64,000 nt of DNA from Clostridia bacterium. Its GTDB lineage: Bacteria > Bacillota > Clostridia > Oscillospirales > CAG-272. Made by a program: the position numbers and the translations under genes. The notes under the pieces were generated by a model that saw nothing but the letters and a program-made list of their open reading frames with translations, had not been told where the DNA came from and made no database searches. The stretch spans positions 91,218 to 155,217 of the forward strand of contig JAFTKO010000008.1 of assembly GCA_017453205.1 (NCBI GenBank), in the 5' to 3' direction. Positions 18,699-27,049 of this stretch are shown here, one piece after another (the stretch's first letter is position 1; every line of letters starts with the position of its first letter).

Positions 18699-19571
18699 TT
18701 AATCTTTCATACCGCTCGAACCCATCGTCTCGATGATGTTCGACTGTGCAATTACGAATACCAAAATCGGCACTGCCATCATCAACACGGTAGCCGCCGC
18801 GGACGCACCTTGACGCTTGATACCGCCGGCGGTGATCTGCGTGATCGCGTAGTTGATGGATTTGAGCTGTTCGGAATAGATGTAGGTAGAAGCACCCGCG
18901 TTCCACAGGTTTTGGAACGAATAGATGATCAAGGTCAGCCACGCGGGCTTAACCATGGGCATCGCGATGGTCCAGTAGGTACGCAACTCGCTGGCACCGT
19001 CCAAACGGGCACTCTCCAGAACCGTATCCGGAACCGAGCTGTCCATAAACTGCTTCATCAAGTACAAACCAAGCGTTGAACCCCAAGCGGGAACAACGAT
19101 TGCCCAGTAGGTATCGATCATGTGTAATGCACTCATGATGATAAAGCTGGTGATCGCGGTCACGGTGGAGTGGAACATGAGCGAGGTCTGAATGGTCTTA
19201 AAGATCGCTTTGCCGCCGGGGAATTTGATCTTTGCCAAGGCATATGCAGCCATGGACGCCAAGAACAGGTGTCCGAATGTACCGCAAACCGAGGTAAAGA
19301 TGGTGTTGAAAATGTAACGTGAGAACGGAACCCAAGAGTCGTTCATCAAGGTAAACAGGTCTCTGTAGTTACCGAGATGCGGACGGCTTACAAGGAATTT
19401 CGGGGGGTACATCCACAACTCATCCAAGGGCTTGAGCGATTGGCTGATGACGTAAACCATCGGCAGGACCATGAAAATTCCCAACAGGGTAAGCATTACT
19501 GTGATACCGGCGTCACCGCCCGCGGAACGTGACAGGACGACCTTATGTTTTCTTGTTCTTAACTTTGCCAT
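18699..19571 (-). CDS. Carbohydrate ABC transporter permease, MalG type (pair A, second subunit)
   Basis: A 290-residue permease of normal family length with six membrane helices. The docking loop VLESARLDGASELRTYWTIA is clear, and the N-terminus has the usual SQSLKPLDELWMYPPKF region. It starts 1 bp after the stop of its MalF-type partner, so the two are surely made together. It resembles YtcP-type permeases of complex-glycan importers. Unlike pair B it has no long external insert. Confidence 0.9.
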   Translation of the reverse strand: MAKLRTRKHKVVLSRSAGGDAGITVMLTLLGIFMVLPMVYVISQSLKPLDELWMYPPKFLVSRPHLGNYRDLFTLMNDSWVPFSRYIFNTIFTSVCGTFGHLFLASMAAYALAKIKFPGGKAIFKTIQTSLMFHSTVTAITSFIIMSALHMIDTYWAIVVPAWGSTLGLYLMKQFMDSSVPDTVLESARLDGASELRTYWTIAMPMVKPAWLTLIIYSFQNLWNAGASTYIYSEQLKSINYAITQITAGGIKRQGASAAATVLMMAVPILVFVIAQSNIIETMGSSGMKD

Positions 19572-19572
19572 A

Positions 19573-20520
19573 TCACGAACCTACCTTTGAGAGTACTTTC
19601 TTGACGACCGCGTTCGCGCCTACCATGATTAAGAACAGCACGGTCGCAATTGCCGAAGAATAACCGATTTCATAACGCTGTCCGCCATAGTCCTCGAGGT
19701 GGTGCATGATGGTATGCGCCGCATAGTCGACCGAGGGGAAGCCTGCCAATGCGGTAACAACGCCGCCAAAGCCGAACGAGCTGGTGATTGCCATGATCGC
19801 ACCGAACATCAACTGCGGCTTCATGCTGGGCAGTGTGATGTACCAAAGTTCCTGCCAACGGTTCTTGACACCGTCCACAGCACCCGCCTCGTAAAGTGAG
19901 CGGTCAACGCCCTGCAAACCTGCGATAAACGACAGGAACGAGGTACCGAGCGAGGTCCAAAGGGCAACAACGATACACAGCGGCATAACGGTGTCGGCGT
20001 CCTTGAACCACTTGTGCGGCTCGGTGAGGATTCCGATCTCCATCAAGGTCGCGTTTGCCCAACCCTTGGAGTCAGCCGAGAACAGCGTACCCCAAATCAA
20101 GTACACCTGACCGGAAATGGACGGTGCATAGAAGATGAGGGTAACGATGGAACGGATACGGGGGGAAAGCTCATTGATGAACCACGCGACCAGGAACGAC
20201 ATCAGATATGATGCCGGTCCCACGATGGCTGCGAAGATAAGGGTGTTGGTACATGCGGTCAAGAATACATCATCTGCGAAGAACAGGTTGATGTAGTTCT
20301 CAATCCAAACAATGCTCGGCATTTGGAGCATGTTAAAGTCGGTAAAGCTGATGAGCACCGAAAGCAAGACAGGCACAACGGTAAACAGGGTGAACACGAT
20401 CAGATAAGGTGCAATCAGAAGATATGCGACCCAGTTGCGTTTCATTTCCTTGCGGATCCATTGTCCGTATGTCAAATCTTTTCTGGCAACAGCTTTATAT
20501 TCTGCTGTTTTAGCTGACAT
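19573..20520 (-). CDS. Sugar ABC transporter permease, MalF/LplB type (pair A, first subunit)
   Basis: A 315-residue permease. A short N-terminal cytosolic segment is followed by six helices, with the EAA loop LYEAGAVDGVKNRWQELWYI in the C-terminal third. It follows the giant binding-protein gene by 43 bp and is coupled to the MalG-type gene. Together with the binding protein it forms a conventional importer lacking only the ATPase, which many Clostridia encode elsewhere and share among importers. Confidence 0.9.
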   Translation of the reverse strand: MSAKTAEYKAVARKDLTYGQWIRKEMKRNWVAYLLIAPYLIVFTLFTVVPVLLSVLISFTDFNMLQMPSIVWIENYINLFFADDVFLTACTNTLIFAAIVGPASYLMSFLVAWFINELSPRIRSIVTLIFYAPSISGQVYLIWGTLFSADSKGWANATLMEIGILTEPHKWFKDADTVMPLCIVVALWTSLGTSFLSFIAGLQGVDRSLYEAGAVDGVKNRWQELWYITLPSMKPQLMFGAIMAITSSFGFGGVVTALAGFPSVDYAAHTIMHHLEDYGGQRYEIGYSSAIATVLFLIMVGANAVVKKVLSKVGS

Positions 20521-20563
20521 TTGCTCTTTCTCCTTACTAAAGTTTTTTCATGAAGCGGAACGT

Positions 20564-23500
20564 TTATTGATAAGAAGCAAGCGCATCCGCGGCGTCTCTG
20601 AGACATTCGCCGATGAAGTAGACCAGTTGTTGCTCGTTCAAGCTACTGATCCTGTAGCCGCCGTCCTCGGACTCGGCGGTCTGCTTGCCAACGTTCTTAT
20701 AGTACGTAGGCATTTGAACGACCTTGCCGTTGACCTTGACGACGTCCATCATCTGTCCGTCCCAATCGTTCGCAAGAATTGCTTCAAACAGGGATGCCGC
20801 TTCATCAAGTTGAGCAATCTTCTGATTTGCAACAGCATACTTGGCGGCTTCGATCGCCTCGGCATACTTGGTGTTGCCTTCGGCAATGTACTTTTCGGTC
20901 AAATTATCGATGGCATTCATCGCTTGGTTCATTCTCTTGGAAGCCAACGTCTGACCGATCTCAAGCGTTTCGAGGTTGAACTCCTCGCGCTTACGGGTAA
21001 TTTCTTTATTGATCGTATTGATATAGCTGAGAATCTCGGTGGTAGGATCGGCGTCATCGTTCAAAGCTGAGAGGAACGCAAAGTTGGTGTGACGGTCGAT
21101 AAAGTAACTACCGGGATAGTTCGGGATTGCCGCAAGGTTTTCAAACTGCTTCGACACCTCGGAGTATTCATCGCGTGTCCAAGGCATGGTCTCAAGCGCG
21201 ACGCGGTTTGCGGTCGGGTGCTTTGCGGAATCACCGATAATAGCGACCATTTCGTTTGCATACTCGGTCTGCGCTTCGGCTCCGGTGTACCACTTCATAA
21301 AGGTCCAAGCAGAAGCCTCGTCCTCAATTCCGGAAATCATAACAACTGCGTTGATGGTGGAGTCAGCGGTGTTATTAATGATAAGATTACCGTTTTCATC
21401 ATACAATTTGGCGCCATTTTCATCGGTTTGAACGGTACCGGGAACCGGAACGAACGCCCATTTACCGTCGATCTCGGTTGCGAACACCTTGAGCTGGTTG
21501 TAAAGACCCGTGTAGTCGGCAAGGATGATCGGCATTTCACCGGTTCTGAAACGGTTTGCCGCATCGTACTGGTAGGGGAAGGAGTGCTGTGTAAACATGT
21601 TACACATCTTCTCAAACGCCGCCAATCCCTTTACAGAGTCGAGGTTGATTCTCATACCGTCATCGGCGTAAAGGTCACCGTTGGACTGATACAGGAACAC
21701 CTTGTAGTTGGTGGTCACACCGATCTCCATGTTGTTCGATTCCAGCTTGGACTGTGCGGTATAGATCTCATCCCAAGTCTTGGGAATTTCAATCTCCAGC
21801 TCCGCAAGAATGTCAAGGCGGACAAACATCATTTGGAAGGTCTGTGTCTCCGGCAAGCCGTAGGTATGAATGTCACCGTCGGCATCCGCAATCTCGAGCT
21901 GAAGCATTGCCGCTCTGGTAAAGCACTCTTTAACAATCTCGTTAAAGCCGTCCATTTCCTCCACGTTTGTCAATGCTCCGCGGATCGCGTAGTTGATAAC
22001 GGTCGCGTCTGCAAGTCCCAAGTAAACATCGGGTCCCATGCCTGCAAGGATGGAGGGCAACAGGGTACTACCGGTAACCAGCTTTAGGTTAACAGCGATA
22101 TTGTTTTCGGGAGTAAACTTGTTGGTGGTAAGGTTACGAATAACCTGAGATTGGTCACGACCGTATGCAAGCCATACGTCAATGGTCGCGTCGGTGGTTC
22201 CGTCATCCATAGCGCCCATGCTGTTGTAGTCACGTACAAAGCTTTGGAAGAAGCTGGAGAACTCGTGCAACAGGGTTTTCCAGAAGCCTGCGGCGGCCTT
22301 GGGCAGCTCTGCGGAGGCGGGTTGAATCATGATGTAATCAAGCTGCAAGGGCTGTGTCTTTGCGTCGGTAAGGAAAGTACCGAGGTTACCGATGTAGCTC
22401 TTGAGGTTATCGAGGTTCTTTGCGATTTCATCCTCGTCATAAGCAAGCTTACGCAACAGGTTGAGCAACTGGTCACAGGTTCCCGTATAGGAGGATGCGG
22501 TATCCGCAGTCTCCTTGAGGAAGTTGGAAATCCCCTCCAAGCTATTCGCCTGTTTCATCATATCGATCAGCGTGTCGGGGAGCAAACGCGAGAAGCTGTA
22601 ATCGCGGTAATCGTCGGGATCGGTACCCGTCAGCTTAATGATACCAAGGTAGTCATCATTGAGCGCATCCAACGTTTCCTGGAGCTGTTGAACGACCTCG
22701 CTCATGGAGCCCAAGGTGACCTCCCAGTGCAGGGTGTAGGTCACGCCCTCACGGAAGTAGATCTGATAGGTATCGGCAACGCCATCGCCGTTTGCATCAG
22801 CGCCTGTGGAAAGACCGGTGACCTGCCATTTGGTTCCGTAATCATAACGGAGCTCGGCAGCCTCGGAGAACGGGATCCCGTTGTAGTAGCCCGCAGTGGT
22901 GCCGAAAGCCGCTTGATATGCCTCTTCGCTCTCATAATTTGTATAGATGGAAAGAGAACGGCTGACGTACATACCATCGAGGTAGCTCTGCTTGTAACGG
23001 CTGTAGATCTCGTACATACCCGAGCCGCTGACACTGAACTGGTATTCCACCCACTGACCCGCAGTGGACCACTTTTCGGTACCGATGGTGTTGAGCACCG
23101 TGCGGGTGGTATCGGCGGGAGAGGTGAGAGGAGAAGTACGATCCTCTACGGGGTAAACACCGTTGGTGGAGGTATTGGAGGCAAGCTCCGCCTCAATCTT
23201 TACGATGCCGGTACCCTCGTTGAGATTTCCTACATTATTATTAATGGAAGCAAGATAGTCGGCGTAAGACTTGGTCTGCGTGTAGGGCTTAATGATGATC
23301 GCCGCCAACGCCATAGACTCGTTTACACTGTCCATCGTCAAGGAGATCTTGCCGGTTTCCGCATCGGGCTCGAGAACGAAACCGAAGTCATCGGCATAGA
23401 ACCCGCCGCTATCACGCATGGTGTAGGACGTCCACTCGGGCGTCTGTACCATGGTGGGACGCAGCTCGTTGGTGTCTGCGTCTGTGGTGAAGAAGCGCAG

Positions 23501-24331
23501 CTCGTATTTTTCAATAAATTCATAGATCGCCTGTGTGATCACAGTGGGGCGCTCTACCGTCACGCTCTTACCGTCCTCGGCAGCCGTGCAGGTCAAGCCC
23601 GCGGCAACAGCCTCACCGATGATCGTGTCAAGCACATCGCCCTTGCCCAACGTGTAAACCGCGGTAAGGCCCGAGGTTCCGTCAGCCTTGAAGGACGACC
23701 AGATCTTTGCCAGCGTCAGCGCACGCGCCTCGGAAAAGGGTGCCTCGCCGTTGATGTAGAACTCACGTTCCACAGACGCGGACTTACCGACGATCGGATA
23801 ATACAGCAACTCAATGCTGTACAGTCCCTTTTCAATGTTTTGCGCGGAAAGGTCGAGCGTCCATGTCACAGAACCGACGCTGGGCGTGTAGAGTGCCCAT
23901 TTGCCGCCGATCTCTGCGGGATAGACCAAGTCATCCTTTTTATAACCCGCCGCGACAGCCTCATCGACAGACTTGTAAGTAGCAAGGACCTCATAGTTGC
24001 CGTCCTCGTCCTTTTTGGTCTTGTCGTAAACCGTCATTGTCCACGTGCCGTCTACAAGCTCAATGGTGTTTCCGTCTTCATCCACGAAAACCCAATTGGC
24101 AGAGGCGTCAAAGGTCTTGGCTTCTGTCTTGGTGGGATTTTGGAAATACGCGGAGTTTCTTTCGATATACTCCTGATACGAGATGGTATTCAACTCGTCG
24201 ACGTAATCCTCAATCGACTTGTCCGTGACTGCGGAGCCGCTGTCAGCACTGACCGCAACCGCCGCGGTACTCACAAGAAACATGAACGCCAAAGCGATAC
24301 AAGCAAATCTTGTGAACTTCGTTTTTCTCAT
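20564..24331 (-). CDS. Giant extracellular solute-binding protein (family 1) with carbohydrate-binding-like regions
   Basis: A 1255-residue exported binding protein for the locus, about three times the usual size. Residues 1-30 are a Sec signal (ACIALAFMFLVSTAAVAVSA) with no lipobox cysteine. Two beta-rich regions follow; the second, about 375-545 (IVKIEAELASNTSTNGVYPV, then a GQWVEYQFSVSGSGMYEIY-like stretch), reads like a CBM6/35-type fold. A helical linker leads to the family 1 binding domain at about 710-1130 (ILAGMGPDVYLGL, PKTWDEIYTAQSKLE, WTFMKWYTG). The C-terminus is helical. The ATG at 24331 has AGGAGG 8 bases upstream and begins the signal peptide; the frame is open for 91 more codons upstream but those overlap the promoter. 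Confidence 0.87.
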   Translation of the reverse strand: MRKTKFTRFACIALAFMFLVSTAAVAVSADSGSAVTDKSIEDYVDELNTISYQEYIERNSAYFQNPTKTEAKTFDASANWVFVDEDGNTIELVDGTWTMTVYDKTKKDEDGNYEVLATYKSVDEAVAAGYKKDDLVYPAEIGGKWALYTPSVGSVTWTLDLSAQNIEKGLYSIELLYYPIVGKSASVEREFYINGEAPFSEARALTLAKIWSSFKADGTSGLTAVYTLGKGDVLDTIIGEAVAAGLTCTAAEDGKSVTVERPTVITQAIYEFIEKYELRFFTTDADTNELRPTMVQTPEWTSYTMRDSGGFYADDFGFVLEPDAETGKISLTMDSVNESMALAAIIIKPYTQTKSYADYLASINNNVGNLNEGTGIVKIEAELASNTSTNGVYPVEDRTSPLTSPADTTRTVLNTIGTEKWSTAGQWVEYQFSVSGSGMYEIYSRYKQSYLDGMYVSRSLSIYTNYESEEAYQAAFGTTAGYYNGIPFSEAAELRYDYGTKWQVTGLSTGADANGDGVADTYQIYFREGVTYTLHWEVTLGSMSEVVQQLQETLDALNDDYLGIIKLTGTDPDDYRDYSFSRLLPDTLIDMMKQANSLEGISNFLKETADTASSYTGTCDQLLNLLRKLAYDEDEIAKNLDNLKSYIGNLGTFLTDAKTQPLQLDYIMIQPASAELPKAAAGFWKTLLHEFSSFFQSFVRDYNSMGAMDDGTTDATIDVWLAYGRDQSQVIRNLTTNKFTPENNIAVNLKLVTGSTLLPSILAGMGPDVYLGLADATVINYAIRGALTNVEEMDGFNEIVKECFTRAAMLQLEIADADGDIHTYGLPETQTFQMMFVRLDILAELEIEIPKTWDEIYTAQSKLESNNMEIGVTTNYKVFLYQSNGDLYADDGMRINLDSVKGLAAFEKMCNMFTQHSFPYQYDAANRFRTGEMPIILADYTGLYNQLKVFATEIDGKWAFVPVPGTVQTDENGAKLYDENGNLIINNTADSTINAVVMISGIEDEASAWTFMKWYTGAEAQTEYANEMVAIIGDSAKHPTANRVALETMPWTRDEYSEVSKQFENLAAIPNYPGSYFIDRHTNFAFLSALNDDADPTTEILSYINTINKEITRKREEFNLETLEIGQTLASKRMNQAMNAIDNLTEKYIAEGNTKYAEAIEAAKYAVANQKIAQLDEAASLFEAILANDWDGQMMDVVKVNGKVVQMPTYYKNVGKQTAESEDGGYRISSLNEQQLVYFIGECLRDAADALASYQ

Positions 24332-24571
24332 TTGCGTTTCCTCCTGCAAACTGAAATAATGGGGTTTTCCCCTTTTTGATCTTGTACCCGCTGCCGCAAG
24401 ACTCCCGTGGGCGCCAACCGCAACCGATACAAACAGGGTTCGCTCCCGTCCGCCCTCACCGCGCCAAGCCCGCTTTTTCACCCAAAAGCAGTACAAAGCT
24501 CCGTAAAAAACGGCGCAAAAGCGTTCAGCCCACCCCAAACAGAGCAGACTTCCCCCCATTTTGATAGAATA

Positions 24572-24600
24572 ATCATACCACAAAATCGCTTCTTTGTCAA
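24572..24600 (-). promoter_or_regulatory. Sigma-A promoter of the 14-kb carbohydrate locus
   Basis: TTGACA (24600-24595), 17 bp, TATGAT (24577-24572) on the minus strand. Transcription would begin near 24565 and leave a leader of about 230 bases before the first gene. Confidence 0.85.
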
Positions 24601-24737
24601 GCAAAACCGTTCACGAAAAAATTCGGAAAAAACGCCGTCAAGCCCCAAAATTCATTGGTTTGACAAACAGAAGTTTCAAAAAGTTTACAACTCGGTTTGT
24701 TCACAAAATATTCAAAAATGATCGATTTTTGCGTATG

Positions 24738-24767
24738 GTAAATTTTATTTACGGTAAATTTGTTAAC
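24738..24767. promoter_or_regulatory. Candidate operator pair (palindrome copies 1 and 3)
   Basis: GTAAATTTTATTTAC at 24738-24752 is a perfect palindrome (6-bp arms, 3-base centre). A diverged neighbour, GTAAATTTGTTAAC, follows at 24754-24767. They lie about 140 bp upstream of the locus promoter. Confidence 0.5.
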
Positions 24768-24842
24768 AAAGCACTTAATTTCACTGATTTTTGTTTATTT
24801 TTTTTGATTATTTTTTCTGTTTTGAAAGTATATTTTTGATAA

Positions 24843-24857
24843 GTAAATTTTATTTAC
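24843..24857. promoter_or_regulatory. Candidate operator (palindrome copy 2)
   Basis: An exact second copy of GTAAATTTTATTTAC, with its centre 105 bp (ten helical turns) from that of copy 1. Confidence 0.5.
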
Positions 24858-25164
24858 CCACAAAAAGAAGTTTGCTTTTGTTGTTTGGCAAAAAAACAGG
24901 CTTTGAATATTGTGCAATCTACACAATTTTTGAACCGAATTTTCTACATCTGCACTTTTTGCACAAAAACGGTCATTTTCATCCATTTTGTTACCATTTT
25001 TGTTATTTATTATTAAAATATTATAAATTTTGTATCTATTTTATGCAATTGAAAAAAACTCGAAACAGACAAACGAAAAACAAAAAAAGAACCGCAATAT
25101 ACGCAGTTCCTTAAAAATACCGATCCCCTCTTCTGTGAAGGATTTAGAAAGAAGAGGGAGCGAA

Positions 25165-25202
25165 AGGGAGAGGGAAACTTTTTCAAAAGTATCCCTCTCC
25201 CT
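25165..25202 (-). terminator. Hairpin at the end of the Sms/Suf operon
   Basis: AGGGAGAGGGA (25165-25175) pairs with TCCCTCTCCCT (25192-25202); the loop ACTTTTTCAAAAGT is of the R1 module A style. On the minus strand it lies just after the Fe-S genes. Its T tail is weak, so function as a terminator is probable but not certain. Confidence 0.55.
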
Positions 25203-25225
25203 CGCATCATTCATATCATTTTAAT

Positions 25226-26143
25226 TCACTTTAAAAATCCGTTGATGATCTGTTCTTCGGCTTCTTTTTCGGTCAGTCCCAGCGTCATAAGCTTGATGAG
25301 CTGTTCGCCTGCGATCTTACCGATGGCGGCTTCGTGGATCAGCGAGGCATCGACATGATTTGCTTCGATCTGCGGAAGTGCCGTGACTTGAGCATCGTCC
25401 ATGATGATGGCATCGCACTCGGTGTGTCCGGAACAGCGGTTGTTTCCGCGCACATGCGAAAGAAAAGTCTGACGGCTGTTATCCTTTGCCACCGAACGCG
25501 AGACCACATGCGTGCCGCAATCCTCACCGTCGAGGTCGACCGTAAAATCGGTCTCGGCAAATTGGTTGCCGTGCGTCATGATCTTTTCGCGCACGATCAG
25601 CGTGGCTCCCGACGCAAGTTTTGCAGACGTGTTGCGCTTTGTCGAGTCCACACCCTTGATCTGTGCGGTCTCCATTTCCATATAGCTATCCTCGCCGAGG
25701 ATCGCCACCGTGGTGGGGTTCATCACATTTTTGCCGCTTCCGTCACCTTCGCCGTAGTGCTTTTCAATGTATTTGACTTTCGCTCCTTTGGCAAGATAGA
25801 ACGAATGAATACCGCTGTGCTCACTCTCCCCGGAGCCGCTGTTGTGAATGCCGCACCCCGCCACAATGGTCACGTCGCAGTCCTCGCCGATGTGAAAATC
25901 ATTGTAGACCAGCTCCTTGAGTCCTGTTTGCGAAAGCAAAACGGGAATGTGCAGGCTCTCGTTCTTCGTACCGGGCTTGACATAAATATCAATGCCGGAT
26001 TTGTCGGTTTTCTTAACAATGGTGATATTTTCGGAGTCATTTTTGCCGTACAGAGCACCATTGACGCGCAGAGAATATGCGCCCTGCGGTACCTCGTGGA
26101 TGCCTGCGATCTGCTCGAGAAGATTTTTTTGTATCGCGTCCAT
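25226..26143 (-). CDS. SufB/SufD-type Fe-S scaffold protein (SmsB-like)
   Basis: A 305-residue member of the SufBD family, which builds Fe-S clusters in complex with the ATPase SufC. At this length it lacks the N-terminal domain of true SufB or SufD and corresponds to the minimal SMS-type partner. Seen: the parallel beta-helix core (GLKELVYNDFHIGEDCDVTI, HSFYLAKGAKVKYIEKHYGE), CSGHTECDAIIMDDA, and the conserved C-terminal helix region LIHEAAIGKIAGEQLIKLMT ending in EAEEQIINGFLK. It shares bases with the SufC stop (TGATG), so translation is coupled. No cysteine desulfurase or SufU is next to it. Confidence 0.85.
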   Translation of the reverse strand: MDAIQKNLLEQIAGIHEVPQGAYSLRVNGALYGKNDSENITIVKKTDKSGIDIYVKPGTKNESLHIPVLLSQTGLKELVYNDFHIGEDCDVTIVAGCGIHNSGSGESEHSGIHSFYLAKGAKVKYIEKHYGEGDGSGKNVMNPTTVAILGEDSYMEMETAQIKGVDSTKRNTSAKLASGATLIVREKIMTHGNQFAETDFTVDLDGEDCGTHVVSRSVAKDNSRQTFLSHVRGNNRCSGHTECDAIIMDDAQVTALPQIEANHVDASLIHEAAIGKIAGEQLIKLMTLGLTEKEAEEQIINGFLK

Positions 26144-26859
26144 CAGTCACATACCTCCCTGGTAAAACGGCACCCCGACTGCACGTTGAGCAGCTCGGGC
26201 AAAATCTCGTTCTTGGCACCGTAAGCCGTCACCTTACCGCCCGAAACGACAATAATTTTGTCGGCAATGTCAAGGATGCGTTCCTGGTGCGAAATGATGA
26301 GAATGGTGCCGTGGGTGCGCTCGTACATACTGCGGAACACTTGAATGAGGTTGTGAAAGCTCCACAGGTCAATCCCCGCCTCGGGCTCGTCGAACACCGA
26401 CAGCTTGGTGCCGCGCGCATTGATCATAGCAATCTCAATTCTCTTCAGCTCGCCGCCCGAAAGAGAGCCGTCCACCTCGCGGTTGACATAATCCTTGGCA
26501 CAAAGACCGACCTCGGCAAGGTAGGCGCACGCCTCGCCGACCGAGATCTTTTTCCCCGCCGCCATAGAGATCAGATCCTTGACCGTGATCCCCTTAAAGC
26601 GCACGGGCTGTTGGAACGCAAAGCTGACACCGCGGCGTGCGCGATCGGTAATGGAAAGATCGGTGATGTCCTCGCCGTCGAGATAGATTTTCCCCGACGT
26701 GGGCGTATAAATACCCGCAATCAGCTTTGCCATGGTGGATTTTCCGCTTCCGTTCGGGCCCGTGACCGCCACAAAGCGGTCATCTATTTGCAGACTGATG
26801 TCGGAAAGGATCTCCTTCCCTTCCTCCGTCCGATAGGTTACGTTTTTAAATTCTAACAT
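26143..26859 (-). CDS. SufC-type ATPase (SmsC-like)
   Basis: A 238-residue ABC ATPase that drives the SufBD-type scaffold in Fe-S assembly, in the cytosol. Motifs: Walker A GPNGSGKST near residue 34, SufC-type Q-loop FAFQQPVRFKGI, signature LSGGELKRIEIAM, Walker B LSVFDEPEAGIDL and switch ISHQER. The phrase ARRGVSFAFQQP is characteristic of SufC rather than of transporters. First gene of a two-gene operon, with a sigma-A promoter at 26899-26927. Confidence 0.9.
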   Translation of the reverse strand: MLEFKNVTYRTEEGKEILSDISLQIDDRFVAVTGPNGSGKSTMAKLIAGIYTPTSGKIYLDGEDITDLSITDRARRGVSFAFQQPVRFKGITVKDLISMAAGKKISVGEACAYLAEVGLCAKDYVNREVDGSLSGGELKRIEIAMINARGTKLSVFDEPEAGIDLWSFHNLIQVFRSMYERTHGTILIISHQERILDIADKIIVVSGGKVTAYGAKNEILPELLNVQSGCRFTREVCD

Positions 26860-26898
26860 TGCAAGTCCTTTTCTTTTAAATTACACAGTATCTTATAT

Positions 26899-26927
26899 AT
26901 TTTATCCTTTTTTGGAGATAATTGCAA
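26899..26927 (-). promoter_or_regulatory. Sigma-A promoter of the SmsC/SmsB-like operon
   Basis: TTGCAA (26927-26922), 17 bp, TAAAAT (26904-26899) on the minus strand. Confidence 0.75.
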
Positions 26928-26988
26928 GGATATTGTGTGTTTTGTCTTGTTAAATTTCTGTGAACGAAAAGCCAATGCCGAAGTTTTG

Positions 26989-26997
26989 TGGTATAAT
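26989..26997 (+). promoter_or_regulatory. Extended -10 promoter of the methyltransferase gene
   Basis: TGGTATAAT at 26989-26997 is an extended -10 element; no good -35 is present 17 bp upstream. It is divergent from the Fe-S operon promoter. Confidence 0.65.
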
Positions 26998-27049
26998 TTT
27001 AGATAATTTCCCTTTGCAGCTTTGAAATATCTCCGAAAGGATCATTCCC

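Larger units (their letters stand above)
24605..25115. other. AT-rich intergenic island without genes
   Basis: About 500 bases that are far richer in A and T than the surroundings, with many short T and A runs. Short open frames here are low-complexity and have no ribosome sites. Apart from the palindromes noted separately I see no gene. It is the upstream region of the carbohydrate locus and probably its regulatory zone. Confidence 0.7.

Noticed and set aside
22151-24379. A 742-codon open frame on the plus strand
   Set aside because: Antisense shadow of the binding-protein gene; composition is rich in His, Arg and Val without domains. The same holds for 50628-52175, 60195-61325 and 61396-62475.
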